From the NCBI GenBank assembly GCA_009885105.1, contig VFLI01000016.1:1-64000 (forward strand): a DNA stretch of 64,000 nucleotides, given 5' to 3'. This document shows positions 53,698 through 62,128 of this stretch, in pieces. A program made the position numbers and the translations under genes. Below the pieces are notes generated by a model, which worked only from the letters and a program-made list of their open reading frames with translations, had not been told where the DNA came from and made no database searches. This stretch comes from Spirochaetia bacterium (lineage in GTDB: Bacteria > Spirochaetota > Leptospiria > Leptospirales > Leptonemataceae). Each line of letters begins with the position of its first letter. The first letter of the stretch is position 1.

Positions 53698-53760
53698 ATG
53701 TTAAATCATGCGCTGACAAATTTGGTCCTAAGTCTGCTATCTCGGCAATATATGTCGTAG
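53698..53760 (+). CDS. leuL: Leucine-rich leader peptide
   Basis: This 20-codon frame (ATG to TAG) encodes six leucines (residues 2, 6, 9, 11, 13, 14), with four in the six-residue core LVLSLL counting its flank, using mixed codons TTA, CTG, TTG and CTA. It starts where the promoter predicts the first base of the RNA, so it is probably translated leaderless. A strong terminator follows at 53781-53810, then leuA. The arrangement matches ribosome-stalling attenuation: scarce Leu-tRNA would stall the ribosome and favour read-through. An antiterminator pairing was not worked out. Confidence 0.75.
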   Translation: MLNHALTNLVLSLLSRQYMS

Positions 53761-53780
53761 GGAGCGCGCGCATTCAATTC

Positions 53781-53810
53781 AAAAAAGCCCGCTTCCATGC
53801 GGGCTTTTTT
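53781..53810 (+). terminator. Attenuator terminator before leuA
   Basis: AAAAAAGCCCGC and GCGGGCTTTTTT form a 12-bp stem with a 6-nt loop (TTCCAT) and a U-tract. It lies 20 nt after the leader-peptide stop and 51 nt before the leuA start. Confidence 0.88.
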
Positions 53811-53861
53811 GTTTCAGGTTTTCCTGAGCAGGCCCGCCAGAGCGGGATACAGGAGAATACT

Positions 53862-55064
53862 ATGAAACAGCCGGTGAAAAAACCTATTTTCTACGATGTC
53901 ACACTCCGTGACGGCAACCAGGCTCTGCGGTGCCCCTGGAATCTTAACGAGAAGCTTCTGGTTTTTAATCAGCTCGTGAAACTGGGCGTACAGGGGGTCG
54001 AGGCGGGATTCGCATCCGCCAGCCAGATGGACTTTGAAGCATGCCGCCTTATAGCCTCTCAGGCGCCCCCTGGTATGATCATATCCAGCCTGTCCCGGGC
54101 TGTCGAGTTTGAAATTGAAAAATCCTGGGAAGCGATTCAATGCGCATCCGCTCCCCGCGTCCATATCGTGCTGGCCCTCAGTCCATTCACGATGGAACAC
54201 ATGCTCCGCCTGAAGCCGGCGCAGGTTCTGGAAAAAGCAGTGAAAACCGTAAGTTTTGCCAGATCAATCATGGGAGGGCGCGGCAGCATTCAGTTCTCGG
54301 CAGAACATTTTGGCGACTGCATCGACAATCTTGATTTTGCGATTGAGGCGCTCAAAGCTGTAGCGGATGCCGGGGCTGCCGTCGTCAATCTCGCCAATAC
54401 GGTGGAGCGATACCGCCCGGCTGTGTTTGTCAGGATGGTCGAAAAAGTCGTATCGGCCATGCCTGGGCATGTCACTGTTGCGGTTCATGCGCACAACGAT
54501 CTCGGAATGGCAACGGCGACCACTGTGGAAAGTTATTTCGCCGGCGCATCTCAGCTCGAGACCGCGCTCAACGGTCTGGGAGAGCGATCCGGCAACACAA
54601 ATATGTACGAGACGGCCTGCGCTCTTTCTGCATGCGGAATCGAGGTGCCGTTGAACTTTGACGCCATTTTTGAGACAGCGCACCTTGTGTCGCGCATGAC
54701 CGGCATTGCGATTCCGGAAAAAGCGCCGCTTATCGGCGAGGATATTGTTTCGCACAGAAGCGGAATGCACCAGGACGGCGCGTCCAAAACAAAAAACCTC
54801 GAGAAGGGCGCCTACCGGGCATTCGATCTGCAGAAGATCGGCCGGACGGAGCGCGAACAGATTCGTTTTACGAGCCAGTCCGGAAAGGCTGCTGTCTATG
54901 AAATACTGCGGCAGATGGGTATTGAAATATCGCGGCAGGATGCGGCCAGGATGCAGCCGATTCTGAAAAAAATATCAGAGATGTCCGGAGGCGAACTGAC
55001 GTGCGAAGAGATTGCTGACATCTATCGATGTGAATTTTCGCAGACGGCGGCGTCGTTTTCGTGA
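53862..55064 (+). CDS. leuA: 2-isopropylmalate synthase-like (LeuA/CimA family)
   Basis: This enzyme condenses acetyl-CoA with a 2-oxoacid, the first step of leucine or citramalate-isoleucine synthesis. The 400-residue TIM barrel has [14 protein letters not shown] (metal Asp and catalytic Arg), [13 protein letters not shown] (metal histidines) and [16 protein letters not shown]-terminal LeuA-dimer regulatory domain is absent, so allosteric feedback is unlikely. The upstream leucine-rich leader argues for LeuA rather than CimA. I chose the ATG at 53862, which has AGGAG 6 nt upstream; frames reaching back to 53568 cross the attenuator. A hairpin follows the stop. Confidence 0.85.
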   Translation: MKQPVKKPIFYDVTLRDGNQALRCPWNLNEKLLVFNQLVKLGVQGVEAGFASASQMDFEACRLIASQAPPGMIISSLSRAVEFEIEKSWEAIQCASAPRVHIVLALSPFTMEHMLRLKPAQVLEKAVKTVSFARSIMGGRGSIQFSAEHFGDCIDNLDFAIEALKAVADAGAAVVNLANTVERYRPAVFVRMVEKVVSAMPGHVTVAVHAHNDLGMATATTVESYFAGASQLETALNGLGERSGNTNMYETACALSACGIEVPLNFDAIFETAHLVSRMTGIAIPEKAPLIGEDIVSHRSGMHQDGASKTKNLEKGAYRAFDLQKIGRTEREQIRFTSQSGKAAVYEILRQMGIEISRQDAARMQPILKKISEMSGGELTCEEIADIYRCEFSQTAASFS

Positions 55065-55091
55065 CAGCAGGGCCGGTCTGACTCAATTCAT

Positions 55092-55125
55092 CTGCAGGCT
55101 GCCGGTTTTCCATCGCAGCCTGCAG
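55092..55125. terminator. Bidirectional hairpin between leuA and gltA
   Basis: CTGCAGGCTGC and GCAGCCTGCAG form a perfect 11-bp stem around a 12-nt loop, midway between two converging genes. It lacks a T-tract on either side, so termination strength is uncertain. Confidence 0.55.
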
Positions 55126-55140
55126 GGCAGCGGCTGAGTC

Positions 55141-56436
55141 TTACTTCCTTTCGCTGATCGGTATGTAACGGTTTGAAGTGACGCCCGTGTAAATCTGTCT
55201 GGGCCGAAGCGAAATGTGCGGAACTTCCAGCCGCTGTTCTTCCCAGTGAGACAGCCATCCAGCCAGTTTGCCTATCACACGGATAACGTTATTCATGTTG
55301 GCAGGAATTCCGATCATTCGAAAAATTACAGCTGAATAGAAATCCAGATTTGGATAGAGTCGCATCTCCTTGAAATAGGGATGCCCGAGAGTGAATTCTT
55401 CCACTTCCAGAGCCTTCTCGATCAGAGGTTCTTTCAAGGTCGCCTTTTTAGATTTATAGTAACTGTGGAAAAGTTTCTTGATAATCACAGCTCTCGGATC
55501 CACAACCAGATAACTGCTGTGGCCCAGTCCGTTGGAATGCAGCCCTTCGCGGCCCTGAATAAATTTCTCAAAATATTTGTCCGGCGACTGCTGATGATTG
55601 ATCATGTCTTCCAGCATTTTGATCGGAGGAATATTTGCTCCGGCTTCCCGGGCGCCCCAGAGAGCGCACATTGCCGCGTTGACGCAGGCGAAGAGGTTCG
55701 ATTTCGTTCCCGCGACAAGCCTCAGGGTGGAAGTGGCAATGTTCTGCTCGTGATCGCTGTAGAGCATCAGTATCTGATTCAATATCCTGTCATCTTCCGG
55801 CGGCACAGTGTACGGCTCTGAAGGGACGGCAAACATCATGTTGAGAAAATTCTGGCAGTAGGGCAGTTCATCGCGCGGATAAATGAATGGATGCCCGATG
55901 GATTTTTTGTACGCCCAGGCGGCCAGCGTTCGCACCTTGGCCAGCAGTCTTGCCTTGATGTCGACACCCTGACCGTAGTGAACTTCGTACGCCTCTGGAT
56001 AATAGCTGGAAAGAGCGGTCACCATGGTAGCCAGTATCGCGATGGGATTTACCGTTCCAGGAAAAGAATCGAAAAAATTGCGCATGGATTCATGAATCAT
56101 GGAATGCTTGCTGAGCGATGTTGAGTATACTCTCAACTGTTCCTCAGTCGGCAACGCGCCGAAACTCAGCAGGTATGAGGTCTCAACAAAAGTGGACTGC
56201 TCAACCAGCGCTTCCACATTGATGCCCCTGTAGAGCAGCGTTCCTTTTTTTGAATCGATCCAGGTGATGGAACTTTTTGTGGCGGCGGTATTGTTCAGAG
56301 ATCTGTCAAAAGTAGTCACACCGGTCTTTTCATAGAGGTCCGATATATCGACTGCCTGAGCTCCATCGGAACCGGTCAGTACAGGCAGATCAACAGATGT
56401 GCCGTCTAAAGTAATTTTTGCGCCTGAATATGCCAT
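55141..56436 (-). CDS. gltA: Citrate synthase
   Basis: This cytoplasmic enzyme condenses oxaloacetate and acetyl-CoA. The 431-residue type II-like protein has the first catalytic His in SDHEQNIATSTLRLVAG, the second in NGLGHSSYLVVDPRA and the catalytic Asp in YPNLDFYSAVIFRMIG. The motif after the second His is GHSSY rather than the common GHRVY, and AGTKSN replaces AGSS-type text, so it is a divergent branch whose 2-methylcitrate or Re/Si relatives cannot be excluded. It converges on leuA; both enzymes consume acetyl-CoA. Confidence 0.87.
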   Translation of the reverse strand: MAYSGAKITLDGTSVDLPVLTGSDGAQAVDISDLYEKTGVTTFDRSLNNTAATKSSITWIDSKKGTLLYRGINVEALVEQSTFVETSYLLSFGALPTEEQLRVYSTSLSKHSMIHESMRNFFDSFPGTVNPIAILATMVTALSSYYPEAYEVHYGQGVDIKARLLAKVRTLAAWAYKKSIGHPFIYPRDELPYCQNFLNMMFAVPSEPYTVPPEDDRILNQILMLYSDHEQNIATSTLRLVAGTKSNLFACVNAAMCALWGAREAGANIPPIKMLEDMINHQQSPDKYFEKFIQGREGLHSNGLGHSSYLVVDPRAVIIKKLFHSYYKSKKATLKEPLIEKALEVEEFTLGHPYFKEMRLYPNLDFYSAVIFRMIGIPANMNNVIRVIGKLAGWLSHWEEQRLEVPHISLRPRQIYTGVTSNRYIPISERK

Positions 56437-56471
56437 AGCACACAGGATTTTCAGACGATTTGGGTCGCAAG

Positions 56472-58511
56472 TTATTTTTTCCGGCGCAGGCGAATCCGCA
56501 GATACTGGATAAAATCTCCAATGGTCATGCGGGAAGACAATTCGGGCAGTTTTTCATAATGCACGGGAGAACTCTGTACCGGCAGCCCTTCTCCGGACTG
56601 ACCTTCCAGGTCCGCCGGGGGCACATAGCGGATCTGAATCCGCTCGCCGCGTCTTTTTTCAGTGTGTTTCTCGGGCAGACGGGCCGCCAGAGTTATGTCG
56701 ATTCTTAAAAACTTTTTATTAATAATGTTAATATTCATATGCCCGCTCAGGATGCGGATAATTTCACGTACAATCGCCCATTTTACCCAGAGGCTTCCCT
56801 TGTCCGGGTGCAGGCTGGTCAGGAGTTCGTAAAGTTTTCTTGTCTGGCGGAAATCATCATGATAGAGCAGGAATCGAAAGTGTATATTCTGATTCAAATC
56901 AGAGGTGATGATGAGATCGATATGTTTGAACTCTTTGAAACCAGGAAAATCGATCAGCCGGATCACCATTGAGTTTACCAGTTCCAGGCTTGTGTTCAGT
57001 TCGATTGCTGGATTTACTTTTATGTAGCAGGTGATGGACTGCTGCGGTATCACGGCCGTGATAAAATCATTGAAGTTCACCGTTTCAACGTATTCGGGCT
57101 GGGTGATCACCTCCAGTCGGCTGAGTTCCAGAATATCGTCCAGGTTATTCTGGAGCTGGTCGACCTCGATTTCCAGTTCCTTCATCGTATTTTCTTTTGA
57201 TTCCTGGGTTGCGGACGGAGAGAACACGGCCTTGCAGTGCATTGCAATCAGGTCCGCAGGTTTTCGCACAAGCGTGTTCAGGTATCCAAAAACTCGGTCG
57301 CGAAGTTCATTCACAGTGTTGAGCTGGTTCTGCCGGCCTTCCACGTCTTTCTGCAGCTGGATCAGCCGGTATATCAGGGCCACCGCAATTGCCAGGTTGA
57401 ATATGAGCACGCCGGTGTTGAAAAAAGATCTGCCTCCGATAAATCCGCGTTCCACCCCGAAAAATTGAACAGTGGCGGCTGTCATAACCGCTGTGCCCGC
57501 TGAAATAATGATGGCATCTCGGTCTTTCTGCTTCACGGCCTTCTGAATCGTATAGTAAAGATAAAACGCGAAAAAAGGCAGGTTGATGAAAAACCAGATG
57601 CTGATAATCTTATCCCACATCACAGGCCGCATTGTCACAATGACAGCGGCCGCCGTCAGTCCGTTTATGAGCGCGTATGCATGATAGAACAGTTTTGTTT
57701 TTATTTTAAATAAATTAATAAAAAAATAAAAATAAATGGAAGGCAGTGCGATGTATGCGAGCTGTTCCAGCAGCTTAAAAACCAGGAATGAGTTTCCGAT
57801 CGAGAACCGAAGATCATTGCGAAAGAACTGCTGCAGCGCGAATGTCGCCGCAAATATGCCGTACCAGAGATATTCCCTGTATTCTTTCACGCGAAAATAC
57901 AGCAGAATGAAAAAAATCCCGGAAATAAGATAGATAAATGTGAAAATCAGGCTGTTCGTTTCTTTTTTCCAGATCAGCCAGTTCGCTCTCTGCGTGGTGG
58001 TGATTTCCGCATACGAACCAAGAATGCCGATCTCGCCGCGGAAGGATCCCTTGACGCGAATCGCCAGCGTGTTGTCTCCATTCACGATCAGGTTGGCGGG
58101 AATCGGATAGATTCTGGGACGGCCGTACTGGTTTGCCTCGCTGTTCAGATTTCCCGTTTTTCCGATCAGAACGCCGTTTAAATAGATTTCATCCGCGTCG
58201 TACACGGCGCTCAAAAGAAGGGCCACATTCTGTTCGGATACAGCCAGCGGCATCGTTTTGCGCAGCCAGACAATTTTTTCAGGCGTGACTTTTTCCCGGG
58301 CAATATTTCCAGGAATCTGAACGCTCCTCCATGATGAATCGTCAAAATCGGAAGCGGCAAAACCAGGATCGTCTGAAGCGCTGAGTTTCCAGGATCCGTC
58401 GATTGATTCGCGGTAATCCTGGGCATGAACTGCTGCGGGGGCAAGACACATGGATATCAGAACTACGGTTGCTGCGAATAAACGTGGAGTCAGTTCCTGC
58501 GAGGCTCTCAT
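56472..58511 (-). CDS. 7TM sensor protein with degenerate kinase module
   Basis: This 679-residue protein has a signal peptide (cleavage near VHAQD, about 31), a galactose-binding-like periplasmic beta domain (about 35-165: GSWKLSASDDPGF, WLRKTMPL, DEIYLNGVLIGKTG) and seven membrane helices (about 185-395) of the 7TM-DISM kind. A cytoplasmic part follows in which neither an H-box His nor the N, G1 and G2 ATP boxes are recognisable. It resembles the partner encoded directly upstream (start codon overlaps its stop by 4 bp), so it may be a pseudokinase acting with that protein. The sugar-binding-like fold hints at a ligand, which is inference. Confidence 0.8.
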   Translation of the reverse strand: MRASQELTPRLFAATVVLISMCLAPAAVHAQDYRESIDGSWKLSASDDPGFAASDFDDSSWRSVQIPGNIAREKVTPEKIVWLRKTMPLAVSEQNVALLLSAVYDADEIYLNGVLIGKTGNLNSEANQYGRPRIYPIPANLIVNGDNTLAIRVKGSFRGEIGILGSYAEITTTQRANWLIWKKETNSLIFTFIYLISGIFFILLYFRVKEYREYLWYGIFAATFALQQFFRNDLRFSIGNSFLVFKLLEQLAYIALPSIYFYFFINLFKIKTKLFYHAYALINGLTAAAVIVTMRPVMWDKIISIWFFINLPFFAFYLYYTIQKAVKQKDRDAIIISAGTAVMTAATVQFFGVERGFIGGRSFFNTGVLIFNLAIAVALIYRLIQLQKDVEGRQNQLNTVNELRDRVFGYLNTLVRKPADLIAMHCKAVFSPSATQESKENTMKELEIEVDQLQNNLDDILELSRLEVITQPEYVETVNFNDFITAVIPQQSITCYIKVNPAIELNTSLELVNSMVIRLIDFPGFKEFKHIDLIITSDLNQNIHFRFLLYHDDFRQTRKLYELLTSLHPDKGSLWVKWAIVREIIRILSGHMNINIINKKFLRIDITLAARLPEKHTEKRRGERIQIRYVPPADLEGQSGEGLPVQSSPVHYEKLPELSSRMTIGDFIQYLRIRLRRKK

Positions 58512-60487
58512 GCTGCAGCCTCCATCGCGGAAAGCGGCACCCGGAAAGCAAATGTTGAAAAGAACCCGGCGCCGCTTTCAATTTTTACGGAACCGTCCAG
58601 GCGTTTGGCTATCAGATCGACTATCGTCAGTCCAATGCCGATGCCCGGTATCTCGGAAGAGTCGTCGACTCCGCGTACAAATTTCTCAAAAAGCATTTTC
58701 TGCTGGTCGGCGTTCAGTCCCGGTCCTTCATCGCGCACCATATAAATAAGCTGTTCGCTGTCTTTTTCGACGGATATTTCCACCTGGCCTTTAGTGTAAA
58801 GAAGCGCATTTTCCACCAGATGGTAGAGAGTTGCCGAGAGCAAATCCGGATCTCCGATCACTTCGACGCCTTCTTCCGGCAGATCCAGCATGAGCCGTTT
58901 CCGGTTCTGACGGGTTGCGGTAAGCGCCTGATCGATCACATCCTGGCTCAATTTCCGCAGACTGAAACGAACGCGCCGTACAGTGTATTCGCGCAGTTCC
59001 AGCAGTGTCAGCAGATTTGAATCGTTCAGCATATTCTCCAGGTTCACTATCGCGGTGCGAACTCGTTCTTCAGGGTCGGCGTTCCTTTTTTTGGCGGTTT
59101 CCTTTTTCAGGCTGTCTGAGATGGCCTCTTTCATGCCTTCAAATATAACCCGAAATTCGTTTGAAATATTAAAAATCGAGTGAGTCTTTTTCTTTTCGAC
59201 CTGACGAAGCTCTTTTTCCTGGTCTTCCAGATGCCGGTAGAGCCAGAGAATTGAATCAGACAGCTGCAGGGATACAAAACCCAGGAAAAATAAAAACGCG
59301 TAAACAGTGACGCGCGGCGTGTTGATAATTCTCAGAGTCTGCATCATGTCGTGCAGGACGGCAGGCGCAAGACATACAAATCCGAGAATCAGATACTGCA
59401 GCTGCTGCTTCTTCTCCGCATAATTCGTTTTAACAATCCAGGCAGTCAACCCCAGGGCGAAAACCATTCCGAGAAGATTCGCCCGGACAAGCATCGACCA
59501 GGTGGCCGGTTTTCTCGAAACGATTGTGGAGACCAGCAGGGTGAAAAATATCAATGCATAGTACAGCTCGAATATTTTTACGAGCCCTGGCTTCGGAATT
59601 TTGATGAGGTGTATGAGAAAACGGAGAAAAATCGGCGGCAGAAGAAAGAGAACGAACAGCTCAAACTGATACGAAAGTTCAAACGAATCAAAAAGACTGT
59701 AACGCACCCAGGACCGCATCAGGTGATACAACCCCAGAAACAGAGAAAAAAGAGAGAAATAAAGATTTTCTTTTTTGTTAAGAAAGAATACAAAAAATAG
59801 TCCAAAAAACCCCGCCACGAGAATGTAGACACAGCTGAAAGCAATTGCGGGCACATCGGTCAATATCAGCTGCTTTATTCTTGCCGACTCATTTACAATT
59901 TCCGGCGGTTCGTAAAAACCGGCGCCGCCTGTTGAGCCTCGTATATGCACGGCAATCACGTTATCGCCTTCGCGCCAGAGATGGCCGGGCAGGGAATAAA
60001 GCCGGCTTTTCTCGGTATCCACGCGGATCGGAGATGTCAGGGAACCGGTCTGTCCGATCAGTGTGCCGTTGAAGTACGCGGCATCTGCATCTTCGATTCT
60101 TCCCAGAAACAGCGCAAGTCCATCGTCCGGATGCCCGCTCAGCTCAATGTGACAGCGGTACCAGCCGTCGTCCGCGTAATTTCGCATGTCTGCAATCTTA
60201 TTCCACTGGCCAGGAACGGGCACAGAGGCCCAGCCTGTCTCTGCCAGTTCCGATGAGGAGGCGCCGGGCGGATTTCCCTTCATGAATAGCCAGTTTCCAG
60301 TCAGCGAGAGATTTGCGCCGGATGTGTACGATTTCTGGCACTGTGCCTGCAGTTTCAAGGGCGTGGCTGCTGCACAAACCATCACTGTCAAAAAAGCGCC
60401 CATCAATCGCGCATTTTTTGTTCCAGCGGCTTTACGGATAATATTTAGGCCCCTGAGAAACACTACTATAGTATCGGGTCCAGGCAT
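58508..60487 (-). CDS. 7TM sensor kinase lacking the phospho-acceptor His
   Basis: This paralogue of the preceding protein has a signal peptide (cleavage near KLQAQC), a galactose-binding-like domain (GNWLFMKGNPPGA, DADAAYFNGTLIGQTG), seven membrane helices and a kinase module. The HATPase keeps HLVENALLY (N box), DEGPGL and GIGIGLTIV (G boxes), but the H-box reads NISNEFRVIF, with Asn where the phospho-His should be. It might bind ATP and signal by conformation, or phosphorylate a partner. The ATG at 60487 avoids overlap with rsgA; an upstream TTG at 60577 is less likely. The stop overlaps the next start (ATGA). Confidence 0.82.
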   Translation of the reverse strand: MPGPDTIVVFLRGLNIIRKAAGTKNARLMGAFLTVMVCAAATPLKLQAQCQKSYTSGANLSLTGNWLFMKGNPPGASSSELAETGWASVPVPGQWNKIADMRNYADDGWYRCHIELSGHPDDGLALFLGRIEDADAAYFNGTLIGQTGSLTSPIRVDTEKSRLYSLPGHLWREGDNVIAVHIRGSTGGAGFYEPPEIVNESARIKQLILTDVPAIAFSCVYILVAGFFGLFFVFFLNKKENLYFSLFSLFLGLYHLMRSWVRYSLFDSFELSYQFELFVLFLLPPIFLRFLIHLIKIPKPGLVKIFELYYALIFFTLLVSTIVSRKPATWSMLVRANLLGMVFALGLTAWIVKTNYAEKKQQLQYLILGFVCLAPAVLHDMMQTLRIINTPRVTVYAFLFFLGFVSLQLSDSILWLYRHLEDQEKELRQVEKKKTHSIFNISNEFRVIFEGMKEAISDSLKKETAKKRNADPEERVRTAIVNLENMLNDSNLLTLLELREYTVRRVRFSLRKLSQDVIDQALTATRQNRKRLMLDLPEEGVEVIGDPDLLSATLYHLVENALLYTKGQVEISVEKDSEQLIYMVRDEGPGLNADQQKMLFEKFVRGVDDSSEIPGIGIGLTIVDLIAKRLDGSVKIESGAGFFSTFAFRVPLSAMEAAA

Positions 60488-60491
60488 ATGT

Positions 60492-61538
60492 TTATTGAAG
60501 AGGCCGAATTCTGCCAAATCGGTGGCGGCCGGTCGGCTTGATGTAGTCACCCATTCGGATTTTGTCTGGATTTTCAAGTGAATTTATCATGGCCAGCAGG
60601 CTGTCCAATCGTTCCGGCTGGAGGGAAATACGACCCGGATCAGCAGTTTCCTCATTAAATAGCGTATGGACTGCACATCCACGGCTGTCCGGCATATGTT
60701 CACAGTCAGCATACTGGCAGTCATCAGAGACGGCAGAAATTTCAGGAAAGGAATCCACAATATCCCTACGGGTCAGATGCGCCAGTCCCCACTCCTTGAC
60801 ACCGGGTGTGTCGATGAACATGGCATTGCCGGAGACAATCAGGCATGAATTGGTCGTTGTGTGTCTTCCTTTTTTGTGGACCGACAGCTCTCCAATCCGC
60901 TGCAGAGCCGATCCTGCCAGCAAGTTCAATAAAGTAGATTTTCCCGTGCCGGATTGACCGGCCAGAATTGTAACGCCTTCTTTAAGCGCTGTCCACAGAC
61001 GCTCTTTTTCGCTGACCGGCTGTTGATTGAGCAGGTCAAAACTGTAAACAGAATATCCCAGATTTTTATAGAGATCAATCATCCCTTCTGCCTCTTTTTT
61101 CGCCTGAGAATTTTCCAGCATATCCGGCTTGGTGAAAAGGATCTGCGCCTCAACCGCTCCCGCATGACAGCTGGCCAGAAAACGATCCACAAAATGATAC
61201 CGCGGCGGCGGATTCGTCAGACTCACGACCAGAAGAGCTCTGTCCAGATTCGCTCCCAGCGCCTGGATTTCCGACGGTGAAGCCCGGCAAAGATCATTCT
61301 TTCTGGGGACCACGGCTTCGATCAGAGCCTCTCCTGAATCCTCCAGTCGGTAATGAACGTGGTCTCCGACCATAATAAGGTTGCGCATGCGATGGTGTTC
61401 CGGCCGCGCTTTTTCAAGCCGGAGTTTTCCCCGGAGCCTTGCGCGAATCTCTCTGTCCCTTTCCACGGACAGAATGTTGTAGTAGGCTCCGAATATTCGG
61501 CAAACGATTCCCGTTTCCTGGTCACTGCGGACTGTCAG
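60492..61538 (-). CDS. rsgA: Ribosome-assembly GTPase RsgA
   Basis: RsgA releases late 30S assembly factors. It has an N-terminal OB fold (TGIVCRIFGAYYNILSV), then a circularly permuted GTPase with G4 TKPD first, G1 GQSGTGKST and G3 DTPGVKEWG, and a C-terminal zinc knuckle (CQYADCEHMPDSRGC). The first ATG/GTG candidate (GTG 61466) would remove part of the OB fold. In-frame sequence carries on upstream to a CTG at 61538 that has GGAGG 7 nt before it, so I take this CTG as the probable start (348 residues). It overlaps the end of the lipoprotein gene by 17 bp. Confidence 0.88.
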   Translation of the reverse strand: MTVRSDQETGIVCRIFGAYYNILSVERDREIRARLRGKLRLEKARPEHHRMRNLIMVGDHVHYRLEDSGEALIEAVVPRKNDLCRASPSEIQALGANLDRALLVVSLTNPPPRYHFVDRFLASCHAGAVEAQILFTKPDMLENSQAKKEAEGMIDLYKNLGYSVYSFDLLNQQPVSEKERLWTALKEGVTILAGQSGTGKSTLLNLLAGSALQRIGELSVHKKGRHTTTNSCLIVSGNAMFIDTPGVKEWGLAHLTRRDIVDSFPEISAVSDDCQYADCEHMPDSRGCAVHTLFNEETADPGRISLQPERLDSLLAMINSLENPDKIRMGDYIKPTGRHRFGRIRPLQ

Positions 61539-62004
61539 CGGTTTTCCTCCAGAGCAGGTCTTCTTCTTCCAGGTTATTGTCCGATTTTATGAATGTGCGT
61601 TCCAGCATGGGACCGTATCCGGACGACAGGCGAATCACAAAAGTTATGGATCCGTTGGGATTGTTCTCCATTCGAATGATATCATACTGATCCCTGTCCG
61701 GCTCAAATCCTGTGTCTTTTGTGTAGCTCAAGAATGCCGGATCGGGCGGCCTCTGAAAGCGAATGATCCTGTCTCCGTTGCGGTACTCACCGAGAAAATT
61801 TACAGGCGGATAGATTCTCCCCGCGGTGACCGTCACCCGTGTGCGATGCGGCAATTCTGTGACACAGGAAAAACTAACAGTGATTAAAAAAAACACGAGA
61901 GTCGTCAGAAAAAGACGGTGATCACAGCGGTATGCGGGATAAGAATAAAAAAAAGAAAGCATGCTGCCGGTCCTGGGCCTCTGAATCATTGTTACAAACT
62001 CCAT
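61522..62004 (-). CDS. Putative lipoprotein of unknown function
   Basis: This 160-residue protein (or 146 if it starts at the ATG at 61962) has a hydrophobic signal with lipobox ITVSFSC. The mature part of about 110 residues is beta-rich, with GEYRNGDRIIRFQRPPD and YDIIRMENNPNGSITFVIRL, and I recognise no family. Its last codons overlap the rsgA start, so the pair is probably one transcript. It is divergent from the GAF kinase gene. Confidence 0.65.
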   Translation of the reverse strand: MEFVTMIQRPRTGSMLSFFYSYPAYRCDHRLFLTTLVFFLITVSFSCVTELPHRTRVTVTAGRIYPPVNFLGEYRNGDRIIRFQRPPDPAFLSYTKDTGFEPDRDQYDIIRMENNPNGSITFVIRLSSGYGPMLERTFIKSDNNLEEEDLLWRKTADSPQ

Positions 62005-62128
62005 TCCTCGCCTTCCCCGTTTCCCCGTGGTTTGATCTTCTCGTAATAAAGATTGACAATCGGCGTCTTTTTTTTCTCAAATCCGAAAAACCATGTCGAT
62101 TTTCCTGTGGCTATGATAAATTTGCGGT

